Assembly: GCA_905214525.1 (NCBI GenBank)
Contig: CAJMMN010000009.1
Coordinates: 4,992-68,991 of the forward strand
Length of the DNA: 64,000 bases
Direction of reading: 5' to 3'
DNA from: an uncultured bacterium
Lineage (GTDB): Bacteria > Actinomycetota > Coriobacteriia > Coriobacteriales > Coriobacteriaceae
The notes under the pieces were generated by a model, which saw only the letters and a list, made by a program, of their open reading frames with translations, was not told the origin of the DNA and made no database searches. Within the stretch, counting starts at the first letter, position 1. Each line of letters starts with the position of its first letter. Both the position numbers and the translations under genes were made by a program. Positions 42,707 to 50,479 of this stretch are shown here, one piece after another.

Positions 42707-42746
42707 AACCCGGGAACGTTACCGGTCTTGACGTTCCCGGGTTTTT
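42707..42746 (+). terminator. Intrinsic terminator in the leader of the PBECR-like gene
   Basis: Arms AACCCGGGAACGT and ACGTTCCCGGGTT pair over 13 bases and end in a T run. It stands only 24 bases before the start codon, so it should limit expression unless read through. Confidence 0.75.
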
Positions 42747-42769
42747 ATCGTCTTTCGGAGAGGGGCTTC

Positions 42770-43360
42770 ATGACCGCCGCGTCGCATAGGGGGCCGGAAC
42801 TCGACCGCTCCCGGAAAAAGAAACTCATTCCCATGTATCGCGCGGCGGCCAAGAAGTACAGGCCGCTGATCGGCCGGCATTCCCTTATCACCTGCGAGGA
42901 TGGCCTCGTCATCGACATCCTATGGGAGAAGCGCAACTTCGAGCATCTGTGCGGCGTATGGTGCGACAGGCCGCCGCAGGTGGTCCATGCCGGAAAGACC
43001 ATAGAGGCCAATTATTTCTTCGACCAGCTGATCAAGGGACGCCTTCCCTCCTCGGCCATACATTACTCCGATTATCCACGGACAAGAGGCAAGGCCGAGG
43101 TGCTTTCGAACGCGTTGGACCTTGAAGGCAACGTGGATGTGGTGGTCGACTCCGACAAGGCCGAAGTGGTGTATTACCTCGGCGGCGAGGCGTGGTGCCT
43201 GGGATTGGATTCCGATTGGAACGGGAACCGGATGCGGTCGGGCCTTTGCAACGGCAACGTGTTCTACCCCAAGAGCATTCGCCGTCAGTCCGTATATAAA
43301 CGAATGAGGACGGACAGCATCCCCCATCGCGTTTCAGCGGTGGAACTGGTCAGCCCCTGA
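42770..43360 (+). CDS. PBECR4-like nuclease-fold protein (tentative)
   Basis: 196 residues from the ATG after GGAGAGGGG. KKYRPLIGRHSLITCEDGLVIDILWEKRNFEHLCGVWC matches the pattern of phage-Barnase-EndoU-ColicinE5/D-RelE-like proteins found in phages and conjugative elements, whose members are predicted RNases. A second half (GNVDVVVDSDKAEVVYYLGG) would complete the beta sheet. No antitoxin gene is adjacent; control may come from the leader terminator. Activity not proven. Confidence 0.5.
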   Translation: MTAASHRGPELDRSRKKKLIPMYRAAAKKYRPLIGRHSLITCEDGLVIDILWEKRNFEHLCGVWCDRPPQVVHAGKTIEANYFFDQLIKGRLPSSAIHYSDYPRTRGKAEVLSNALDLEGNVDVVVDSDKAEVVYYLGGEAWCLGLDSDWNGNRMRSGLCNGNVFYPKSIRRQSVYKRMRTDSIPHRVSAVELVSP

Positions 43361-43484
43361 GTCCTTGCCGACGTACGCCCGAAGCCTTGGCAGCGATCGC
43401 ATACGCGGAGCCCGAGGCTTCGGGCACGAACGGTCCATCCGACATCCGCCGTCGCGGCCGTCCGCGTCCGACAACAGATCCTCA

Positions 43485-43513
43485 TTGACTCTTACGTACA
43501 AACGCCGTACGGT
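43485..43513 (+). promoter_or_regulatory. TacA-TacT promoter and operator
   Basis: TTGACT, 17 bases, TACGGT places the start point at about the ATG of the antitoxin gene, so the message may be leaderless. The inverted repeat CGTAC-N7-GTACG (43495-43511) covers the promoter. Confidence 0.55.
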
Positions 43514-43519
43514 TATGGC

Positions 43520-43789
43520 ATGACGGAAACCACCAACAAGGCCAGCCGCTTCGAGATGCGGCTCACGCCATCACAGAAGGAACGCCTCGACCGGGCGGCC
43601 GAGTTCAGGGGACTCAGCACCTCGCAATGGGCTTTGACCAACCTGCTCGTCGCCGCCGACCGGGACATCCGGGAGTCTCATGTCCTCCATTTGGACGACG
43701 AGGCGTGGGATTCGTTCGTCCGGGCACTGGACGAGCCCATGCCGGAGGAGATGGTCCGGCTGCTCGAGAGCGAGCCGATCTGGAAATGA
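43520..43789 (+). CDS. TacA-like (DUF1778) antitoxin
   Basis: 89 residues. The N-terminal ribbon-helix-helix (SRFEMRLTPSQKERLDRAAEFRGLSTSQWALTNLL) is typical of DUF1778 antitoxins. The C-terminal tail (PEEMVRLLESEPIWK) would occupy the toxin surface. No ribosome site is seen, fitting a leaderless start. Its stop overlaps the start of the GNAT toxin gene by four bases. Confidence 0.88.
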   Translation: MTETTNKASRFEMRLTPSQKERLDRAAEFRGLSTSQWALTNLLVAADRDIRESHVLHLDDEAWDSFVRALDEPMPEEMVRLLESEPIWK

Positions 43790-44265
43790 CCGATTTCACC
43801 CCGCCGCGGCGTCTGACCGCCGAGGACGACGCCGGCGGTTTCGACTGCGGCCTGCCGGTTGTCAATGACTGGCTGCGGAACCAGTTGAGAAATGCCGGCA
43901 AGCAGCATACGGCGGTCGCCTATGCCACGTTCTGCGACGGCGCGCCGGCCGGTTTCTACACGTTGAGCGCGTACAGCATCGGCCACGCCGAGGCCAATGG
44001 CTGGCTCAGGAGGAACAGCCCGGATCCGATCCCGGCGATCCTTCTGGGCATGCTCGGCGTGACCATGCGCTACCAGACCATGCACGTGGGGGCACAGCTG
44101 CTCAGGGACGCCACCATGCGGGCGATGGGTGCGGCGGAGATAGTCGGAGCCAAGGCGTTGCTCGTGGAGCCGGCCTCGGACAGGGCCACGCGCTTCTACG
44201 AGCATTACGGGTTCCGCCACATCGAACGATCGGGCAGGATGTTCATCCCGCTCCGCCCGGCGTGA
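43786..44265 (+). CDS. TacT-like GNAT toxin
   Basis: 159 residues of the GNAT fold. Toxin-type features are FDCGLPVVNDWL near the start, YTLSAYSI, LLGMLGVTMRYQTMHVGAQLLRDAT as the acetyl-CoA loop region, and RFYEHYGFRHI at the end with the conserved Tyr. TacT enzymes acetylate charged tRNAs and stop translation. The acetyl-CoA loop is less canonical (R-Y-Q-T-M-H-V-G), common in this toxin group. Paired with the upstream antitoxin. Confidence 0.88.
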   Translation: MTDFTPPRRLTAEDDAGGFDCGLPVVNDWLRNQLRNAGKQHTAVAYATFCDGAPAGFYTLSAYSIGHAEANGWLRRNSPDPIPAILLGMLGVTMRYQTMHVGAQLLRDATMRAMGAAEIVGAKALLVEPASDRATRFYEHYGFRHIERSGRMFIPLRPA

Positions 44266-44289
44266 ACGGGGTCGCTCCCCATGGGATGA

Positions 44290-44339
44290 AGGAGGCGGGG
44301 AAGGCCGTTGGAACGGTCCTCCCCGCCTCCTTGTTTTCT
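44290..44339 (+). terminator. Terminator after TacA-TacT
   Basis: Long hairpin with arms beginning GGAGGCGGGGA and ending TCCCCGCCTCC, followed by TTGTTTTCTC. It also separates the pair from the convergent HTH gene. Confidence 0.85.
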
Positions 44340-44366
44340 CTCGAGCCGTTTTCGTCGGTCCGCCGT

Positions 44367-45293
44367 TCATTTCCTTGGCGGGCGCGCTCTGCCGTCCGAG
44401 TCGAATTGGGCGAGCTGTCCGATGGCGTTGCCGGTATTGGCCAGGGCTCCGGTGAGCAGTCGGATCCGTTCGCCGGTGTCGGCGGTCCGGAGGGCGAGTC
44501 TGAGCTGGTCGATGGCCGCGTTCACGTGGTTGCGGTAGACGAGGTCGTCGGCCGTGGCCGAATGTTCCGTTTTCGCGGGCTTGGGGTCGTTCATGCGTGG
44601 TTTTCCTTCCGGTGTTTGGTCCATGAGGTCGAGCGCCTGGATGCCGAGACCTGCGGCGAGGTCGAGGATGATGCGGCTGCGTTTGCTGCCGGTGGCCCAC
44701 CGGCGGGTCTCGATGCCTCCGATGGTCTGCGTGGTCTGTCCGGCCCGGATGGCGAGTTCGGCCTGGCTGAGCCCTTGGCGCGTCCGGTGCCAGGCGAGGC
44801 GGGTGCCGGTCCATCCGGCGGGCGGGTCGTCCGTGGCATGGTCCGGTTCGGGCCGGCCGGCGAGCTTTTCCATGCTGGTGTCGAGCGCGATGGCGACGCG
44901 GGCGAGGATCCCGGCCGCCATGTTCGCGGTGTCTCGTTCCCCGGAGTCGTATTGGCGCAGGCTCCGGTATGGCACGTTCGCGTGTTCGGCGAGCTGTGGG
45001 CAGCTCCATCCCCGTTCCGTGCGCATCCTCCGGATCACGGTGGTCCCGTCCTCCCCCGTTTGGGGCGTCTCGCCCGTGAGACGGGCGGGGTTGACGCCGA
45101 GGGTCTTCGCCCATTGCCGGATCTGGTCGGGTTCGAGCGTGGTCAGCGGGGTTTCGCCTTTCTCGATCCGTTCGACGGTCGTCATATCGATGCCGGTGAG
45201 CCGTGCGAGGGTCTGTTCGAGGACGCTTTCCCGTTCCCTGATCGCGCGTAGTTCCGCCGCGCCGATGGGTATGGTCCTGCCGCTGCCGCTCAT
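44367..45293 (-). CDS. Regulator with three HTH (XRE-like) domains
   Basis: 308 residues. Three helix-turn-helix segments can be read: LEQTLARLTGIDMTTVERIEKG, IRRMRTERGWSCPQLAEHANVPYRSLRQYDSG and WHRTRQGLSQAELAIRAGQTTQTIGGIET. The tail is a helical domain (AIDQLRLALRTADTGERIRLLTGALANTG). The start overlaps the RecQ stop by four bases, so both are made from one message. It probably controls the recQ promoter palindrome or the divergent gene beyond it. Confidence 0.75.
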   Translation of the reverse strand: MSGSGRTIPIGAAELRAIRERESVLEQTLARLTGIDMTTVERIEKGETPLTTLEPDQIRQWAKTLGVNPARLTGETPQTGEDGTTVIRRMRTERGWSCPQLAEHANVPYRSLRQYDSGERDTANMAAGILARVAIALDTSMEKLAGRPEPDHATDDPPAGWTGTRLAWHRTRQGLSQAELAIRAGQTTQTIGGIETRRWATGSKRSRIILDLAAGLGIQALDLMDQTPEGKPRMNDPKPAKTEHSATADDLVYRNHVNAAIDQLRLALRTADTGERIRLLTGALANTGNAIGQLAQFDSDGRARPPRK

Positions 45294-46918
45294 CTGTCGC
45301 CTCCTGTCAGGTAGATGTCGAACAGGGGTCCGGGTTCGACGAGGCCGGTGCGGATGTCGATGGCCTGGATGGCCTCGAGGGTGCCGATCATGTTCCGTAC
45401 TGCGGGTCTGCTGCGCGTGGCGAACGCGCCGTGCCCGTCGATGAGTTCGAGTCCCTGTTCGGTGACGCTGCGGCGGGTGGATCCATGCAGGGCGGCGGCG
45501 AGCACGCCCGGCCTGACGCCGTGGCCGAGCTCGCTTTGAATGTTCGCGATGTACCGGCATGCGATGCGGATCGATTCGCGGCCCATGGGCTCGCCCTGCC
45601 ACTCCCCCGTTTCCGGTGCCGTCCGCCGCCGGCGGTACGGGTTCGACGCCGGTTTTTTCACGATCTCCCTACCGTCAGCCTGGCAGTTGGAGCAGTTGGA
45701 GCAGTCGTCGCGTCTGGTGCCGGGCGGGTCGAACATGGCGAGGATGGTCCGGCGCAGGCATCGGCGGGTCTCGCAGTATGCGCTCATGGCGTCGAGTCGG
45801 GAGTCCATGAGCTGCGCGGCCCTGATGCGTGAGGGGTCGCCGGATTCCTCGGCGCGGCTTTTCGCCTCCCATGCGGCGTGGCGCAGCCATCGCCAGTCGC
45901 CGGGGCTCCAGTAGAGGACCGCGTCGGCCGGCTTGCCGTCCCGGCCGGCTCGGCCGGCCTCCTGCCAGTAGGCTTCGAGGCTTTTGCACGGCCCGTCGTT
46001 GAGGACCCATCTGACGTCGGGCTTGTCGACGCCCATGCCGAACGCGCTGGTGGCGCAGATGACGCGCGGATGGCCGGCGAGGAACCCGTCCTGCACCTGT
46101 TTCTTGTCCGCGTCCCTCATTTCGGCGTGGAAGGCCATCGCGTCGATGCCTTCGGAGCGCAGGGTCTCGGCGAGCCGTTCGCAGCCTTTCCGGTTCTCCT
46201 TGTAGATGATGCCGCTGCCCTTGTGCCGTTTCGACCAGGAGATCATGGCCTCGAGGCGTTCGCCGGGCCTGGCGCGGACCACCGTGAGGCGCAGGTTCGG
46301 CCGGTCCGCGTCGGTCGTGACCGTCACGGGGTCGGCCAGGTGCAGGAGTTCGCGGATCTCCCCGGCCTGCGTCCGGCTTGCGGTGGCGGTCAGCGCCATG
46401 ACCACGGGGCGCGGGGACAGGGAGTCGATGAATTCGCCGATGCGCATGTAGCTGGGTCGGAAGTCCGATCCCCAGTGCAGCACGCAGTGCGCCTCGTCGA
46501 CGGCGAGCAGGCTGATGCGGATGCGGTGGCTGAAGTCGGCGAAGTCGGGCGCGTGCAGGCGTTCGGGTGCGACGTAGAGGATGCGCAGTTCGCCGGACAG
46601 GGCGCGCCCGTACACCTCGGCGCGTTCCTTCTCGCTCAGCCCGGAGTCGATGAGCGCGGCGGGTATGCCGTGTGATCGCAGGTGCCGCACCTGGTCGCGC
46701 ATGAGCGCCCTCAATGGTGTGACGACGAGGGTGAACGTGCCGGGCCTGGCGGCGGGGAGCTGGTAGCACACGGACTTGCCGCCGCCGGTGGGCATCACGG
46801 CCATGACGTCGCGGCCCGAGATGATCGCCCCGACGGCCTCCTCCTGGCCGGGACGGAACGAGTCGAACCCGAAGAACCGCTTCAATGCGGCCAGCGTGTA
46901 ATCCCCGTTACCGGCCAT
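45290..46918 (-). CDS. RecQ-family DNA helicase
   Basis: 542 residues from the ATG after AAAGGAAAC. Helicase motifs are in order: FGFDSFRPGQEEAV (motif 0), PTGGGKSVCYQLPA (I), TPLRALMRDQV (Ia), AVDEAHCVLHWGSDFRP (II), TATAS (III), TSAFGMGVDKPDVRWV (V) and QEAGRAGRDG (VI). A zinc-binding region follows (CETRRCLRR ... DDCSNCSNC). The C-terminus may include a winged helix. RecQ enzymes unwind recombination intermediates and forks. This one is element-borne and sits next to regulator and ART-like genes, suggesting a defence or maintenance role rather than housekeeping. Confidence 0.92.
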   Translation of the reverse strand: MAGNGDYTLAALKRFFGFDSFRPGQEEAVGAIISGRDVMAVMPTGGGKSVCYQLPAARPGTFTLVVTPLRALMRDQVRHLRSHGIPAALIDSGLSEKERAEVYGRALSGELRILYVAPERLHAPDFADFSHRIRISLLAVDEAHCVLHWGSDFRPSYMRIGEFIDSLSPRPVVMALTATASRTQAGEIRELLHLADPVTVTTDADRPNLRLTVVRARPGERLEAMISWSKRHKGSGIIYKENRKGCERLAETLRSEGIDAMAFHAEMRDADKKQVQDGFLAGHPRVICATSAFGMGVDKPDVRWVLNDGPCKSLEAYWQEAGRAGRDGKPADAVLYWSPGDWRWLRHAAWEAKSRAEESGDPSRIRAAQLMDSRLDAMSAYCETRRCLRRTILAMFDPPGTRRDDCSNCSNCQADGREIVKKPASNPYRRRRTAPETGEWQGEPMGRESIRIACRYIANIQSELGHGVRPGVLAAALHGSTRRSVTEQGLELIDGHGAFATRSRPAVRNMIGTLEAIQAIDIRTGLVEPGPLFDIYLTGGDR

Positions 46919-46957
46919 TCCGTTTCCTTTCTTTTCACCCACAAGTTTAACACCCTC

Positions 46958-46972
46958 AAGTATAGCATACTT
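46958..46972 (-). promoter_or_regulatory. recQ promoter palindrome
   Basis: AAGTAT-AGC-ATACTT is a perfect inverted repeat. On the minus strand it contains an extended -10 (TGCTATACT) pointing at recQ. Likely operator for the linked HTH regulator. Confidence 0.55.
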
Positions 46973-47064
46973 ATTTATTCCATGGCGTTTCAACGAAAGC
47001 GGCGGAATCACCGGCCGCAGGGCATAGATTGTTTATCGACCGCCCAGCGCACAAGGAGGAAGCC

Positions 47065-48072
47065 ATGCAATCAGACTCTTCAAAGGCATATGAGAACGCG
47101 AGGGCGGAATACGAGCGCCTGTCCGGCCAGCCGGCATTCATCCGCCTCATCCGGAGGAAAAAGCTGGACGAGGCCGAAACGGACATGAGAGAGAAGCACA
47201 ATGTCTGGGTCAGCGAGGAGGTGAGCGCCCTCGCCAATGCTTGGACCCCGGAGAGACTTCCTCCATACCGTATGATGGCGGAACTCGACGCCCGGTTCGG
47301 TACGGACAGGGGAACGGTGGAGACCTTGTTACGCAGGGAATACGATCGCTCCTATCCACTGTCCTCCTTCCATTGGCCGATGTCCCGAGTTCGCAGCATC
47401 CTGCCTGCCGCCCTGAGGGCATGCGAGGAATCCTACGAATCCGTCAGACAGGCGGGACTCCTCACGCAGGAGGTTCTCGACGCAGTCGACCAGTGGAGGA
47501 AATCCGACGGCCCCACCTCCGATTTCCGTCGCCTAGAGGCATTGCCTCCCTCTTCGAAGGTATTCGCTAAGCTCCCGTCGGGCCTTCGAGTCTGGCATCG
47601 AATGCCTCTGTCCCGGCCGAATTCTTTCTTCCCTGAGGATTCCCGATGCCGGGCGATGTCCGGCCATGTGCTGTCGCTGCGACAAGGGGATTCCTTCTCT
47701 CTGATGCACCCGTTGTCGACCTCCCCCATAGCGGATTGGTGGGGTGCCGGAACGCCCGCCGACCTGTCCCTTGACGAGCCGGACAAGGGAAGCGGCATCA
47801 TTTGGGAGATGGTCGTTTTGACGGGACTGGTCTGGCCGACCGACGCCTATCTGAACTATGGCGCGCGTCATGCGGATTCTCTGGAGGTCATAATCCCGGC
47901 CCAGACGACCTGGATTGTGGACGGGTGGAGAGACATCATTTACACAAAGGAGATGACGGGGTTCCGCAAACTGTCCCCCGCCCCCGATGTCCGTTTCCGC
48001 ACGCTGATGGTTCATCAGGTCGGTTTCACCAGAATCAACGTCATCGACGACGATCCGGCACCTGTCATCTGA
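47065..48072 (+). CDS. ADP-ribosyltransferase-like protein (tentative)
   Basis: 335 residues from the ATG after AAGGAGG. The first 150 residues are helical. The second half has an order reminiscent of R-S-E type ART toxins: LRVWHRMPLSR, then GHVLSLRQGDSFSLMHPLSTSP with the S-T-S triad, and SLEVIIPAQTTW as the late Glu strand. Only one Glu of the usual E-x-E pair is seen. If correct it would modify a host or phage target using NAD. No signal peptide. Divergent from recQ, with no obvious immunity gene adjacent. Confidence 0.45.
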   Translation: MQSDSSKAYENARAEYERLSGQPAFIRLIRRKKLDEAETDMREKHNVWVSEEVSALANAWTPERLPPYRMMAELDARFGTDRGTVETLLRREYDRSYPLSSFHWPMSRVRSILPAALRACEESYESVRQAGLLTQEVLDAVDQWRKSDGPTSDFRRLEALPPSSKVFAKLPSGLRVWHRMPLSRPNSFFPEDSRCRAMSGHVLSLRQGDSFSLMHPLSTSPIADWWGAGTPADLSLDEPDKGSGIIWEMVVLTGLVWPTDAYLNYGARHADSLEVIIPAQTTWIVDGWRDIIYTKEMTGFRKLSPAPDVRFRTLMVHQVGFTRINVIDDDPAPVI

Positions 48073-48130
48073 CCCTTGAATCGGCGCCGGCACCATGTCA
48101 CCCGGGTGTATGGGGCGGAAGCGGGGTGGT

Positions 48131-48997
48131 ATGGTGATCGGTCCGGACGGTTGCGGTTTCGATATGCGTTCGCCTTCGGAGATGGAGGCGGATGACGCGC
48201 GGCGGGAGTCGTATGAGGCGGCGCATGCGCCTCGTATGGCGGTCACGTCGCGTATCCGCCGGGTGGCGCAGCCGGAAGGCGGGTATCTGCCGTTGTCCCT
48301 GTTCGACGAGGTTTGTCTGGCTGATCCGGTGCCGTTGTTTGCGTTCGAGGATGTCCCGGCCGATGTGACGGGCCTCGCGGTGGATTATCTGTCCCGTGTG
48401 GCGCGTGGCGTGCCGGCGCGGGATGCGTTCCGGGTGCCGTTGGCGGGGGCGCGTCTGGTGGGCCGTTCTGCGGATGCGGAGCGGCTGCTCGCCATGGTGG
48501 ACGGGTTCTCCGATTGTTCGGTGCGGGCCGCGTGCCTGCTGTGCGGGTTCGACGCGGCGTCGCGTCGGGGGCCGGCGAGGTGGAGGGCGGGCAGGGTCCG
48601 CGATCCGGGGCCGGCCACGGTGTATAACGTGCGGCGCATGGTGGCGCGCACGTTGAGGTTCATGGACCGGGTGGGGCCGGTCGTGTGGGAGGGGTTCACG
48701 TTCGACGGCGGATACACGGACCGGGTCACGTCCGGCGACGGGGACCTGCTCACCGTTGACGGCCTGTGGGATCTGAAGGTGAGCCGTTGGCCGCCGAACC
48801 CGATGTACACGCTGCAGCTGCTCGTCTATTGGCGGCTCGGCCTGCATTCCACACATCCCGAGTATCTCCGTGTGCGGCGTCTGGGCCTGTACAACGCGCG
48901 GTCGGACACGATGTGGAGCGTTCCCGTGGCCCGGATCGGCGCCGATGCCGTGCGTGCGGTGGAGCGGGATGTGATCGGCTATGCGGACGGTCTCTGA
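48131..48997 (+). CDS. PD-(D/E)XK nuclease-like protein (tentative)
   Basis: 288 residues. The C-terminal half has VTSGDGDLLTVDGLWDLKVS followed by TLQLLVYWRLG, the D...D-x-K plus Q-x-x-x-Y layout of PD-(D/E)XK nucleases such as Cas4/RecB-type domains. The N-terminal half lacks known motifs (VPLFAFEDVPADVTGLAVDYL). The start is the ATG after GGGGTGGT; a later ATG eleven codons in is possible. Close behind the ART-like gene and probably part of the same cargo. Confidence 0.5.
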   Translation: MVIGPDGCGFDMRSPSEMEADDARRESYEAAHAPRMAVTSRIRRVAQPEGGYLPLSLFDEVCLADPVPLFAFEDVPADVTGLAVDYLSRVARGVPARDAFRVPLAGARLVGRSADAERLLAMVDGFSDCSVRAACLLCGFDAASRRGPARWRAGRVRDPGPATVYNVRRMVARTLRFMDRVGPVVWEGFTFDGGYTDRVTSGDGDLLTVDGLWDLKVSRWPPNPMYTLQLLVYWRLGLHSTHPEYLRVRRLGLYNARSDTMWSVPVARIGADAVRAVERDVIGYADGL

Positions 48998-49015
48998 CTC
49001 TCGCGCCGGCCGGTT

Positions 49016-49801
49016 CTATTCGCGGGGGTTCGTGGCCGGGAGTTCCGGCATGGGGCGGGCGAGTCTGGCGGCCGCGTCGGCGAGCAGCCGGCGGGCCTGG
49101 TCCACGGTGTGGGCGGCCTCGTGTTCGCGTCGGTCGGCGTCCGCGATCCTTGCCTTGGCCTCCGCGTCGATTCCCGCGGCCTTCTCCTCGGCTGTTTTGA
49201 GGATCCGGTCGGCTTCGGTGTTGGCGTCGGACAGGAGTTTCTGCGCCTGTTCGCGGCTTTCGCCGATTCTCCTGTCGGCTTCCTGGTCGATCCCCTGTTT
49301 GCGCCGCGTGGCCTGTTCGATCTGTTCGTCCGCTTTTTTCTTCGCTTCGGCGGTCAGGGTCTCGGCTTTGGCCCGCGCCTTGCCGAGGATGGTCCTGGCT
49401 TCCGTTTCGGCCTTGTCGAGGATGGCCTTGCGTTCGGCCTTGGCGCCGTTGACCATGTTCTGCATGTCGACGCCGATGTGCTCGTAGGGGTTCGACGCCT
49501 GGTATTCGAGCTTCTTGTTTTGCTCCCGGAGCATGGTCAGACGCTGGTTGAGCTCCCCGTTCTCGGTCTGCCGCGCGTGGTTCTCGCGTTTGAGCCGGAT
49601 GATCTCGGCCTGGTCGAGCGTGCGGCGTCGTTCGAGTTCGGCGACGCGTCGTCCCACGGCGTCGGCCCGGTATCCGCCGATCGTGGCGCGGGGCAGGTCG
49701 AGCGGTTTCGTCTCGGCGCGCCCGTAGTCGCGGATGGGTTGGATGAACTGGGTCTCCTCGCCGTCGGATCGTCTCGCCTCCGTGCCTTCGGTGTCTGTCA
49801 T
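49016..49801 (-). CDS. DivIVA-like coiled-coil protein
   Basis: 261 residues. Near residues 35-60 the text LPRATIGGYRADAVGRRVAELE recalls the DivIVA N-terminal motif. From 60 to 245 it is an almost unbroken coiled coil rich in Ala/Glu/Arg (KAETEARTILGKARAKAETLTAEAKKKADE). DivIVA proteins mark curved membranes at poles and septa. A polar anchor for conjugation or partition is possible. Start follows GAAAGGAACC. Confidence 0.6.
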   Translation of the reverse strand: MTDTEGTEARRSDGEETQFIQPIRDYGRAETKPLDLPRATIGGYRADAVGRRVAELERRRTLDQAEIIRLKRENHARQTENGELNQRLTMLREQNKKLEYQASNPYEHIGVDMQNMVNGAKAERKAILDKAETEARTILGKARAKAETLTAEAKKKADEQIEQATRRKQGIDQEADRRIGESREQAQKLLSDANTEADRILKTAEEKAAGIDAEAKARIADADRREHEAAHTVDQARRLLADAAARLARPMPELPATNPRE

Positions 49802-49879
49802 GATGGTTCCTTTCCTGTCGGCCGGTGCGTTTCGCATGGGTCACCCGCGCCGGCCGCGATAATCGGATCCACGTCATAG

Positions 49880-49919
49880 GTATACGTGAATATGCGTTTT
49901 TTTGATGATTCACGTATAC
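49880..49919 (+). promoter_or_regulatory. AbiE operator-promoter
   Basis: Perfect 12-base inverted repeat GTATACGTGAAT / ATTCACGTATAC with a 16-base spacer. The right arm includes a TATACT -10. AbiEi antitoxins are known to bind paired inverted repeats and repress their operon. Confidence 0.7.
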
Positions 49920-49945
49920 TTATGTTCATGCGTAGGGAGTTGGCG

Positions 49946-50479
49946 ATGAACCGCCTGAGGGATATGGACACGGGTTTCGGCGTGCACGTGTATCGCAAGC
50001 CGGATCTGGCGCTGGTTCTCGGGGAAACGGGACAAAGGCTCGACCGCACCTTGTCGAGCCTGGTAGCGGCGAACGTGCTGGTCCGCGCCGCGCGCGGCGT
50101 GTACGCGTTCGCCTGGTCGGCGCATCTCGGGGAGGCGACGCTGCATACCGTCGCACGCCGGCTGCGCCCCCGACAGCTGGTGTGGGAGAGCCTGGAGAGC
50201 GCGCTGAGCCGTTGGGGCGTGATCAGCCAGATCCCGGTGGATCGCGTCACGTTCATGACCACCGGCCGTGAGGGCTTGGCCGTGACCCCATATGGGACGA
50301 TCGAGTTCACGCACTGCGCGCTCGACTGGTCGAGGATACTCCCCAACCTCGTGCCGCGTGACGGTGGGATGACGCCGCTCGCGTCGAAACGTTGGGCGTA
50401 TCGGGACCTGAAGGCCACAGGCCGTAACCTGGATCTCGTGGACATGGATGAATTGGAGAACGACGATGGATGGGAGTGA
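49946..50479 (+). CDS. AbiEi-family antitoxin
   Basis: 177 residues from the ATG with AGGGAG six bases upstream; in-frame ATGs 18 and 24 bases earlier could serve a leaderless message. An N-terminal winged helix (PDLALVLGETGQRLDRTLSSLVAANVLVRAARGVYAF) and a C-terminal domain match AbiEi, the antitoxin of type IV AbiE systems that blocks phage growth. It overlaps the AbiEii gene. The strong operator upstream supports negative autoregulation. Confidence 0.8.
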   Translation: MNRLRDMDTGFGVHVYRKPDLALVLGETGQRLDRTLSSLVAANVLVRAARGVYAFAWSAHLGEATLHTVARRLRPRQLVWESLESALSRWGVISQIPVDRVTFMTTGREGLAVTPYGTIEFTHCALDWSRILPNLVPRDGGMTPLASKRWAYRDLKATGRNLDLVDMDELENDDGWE

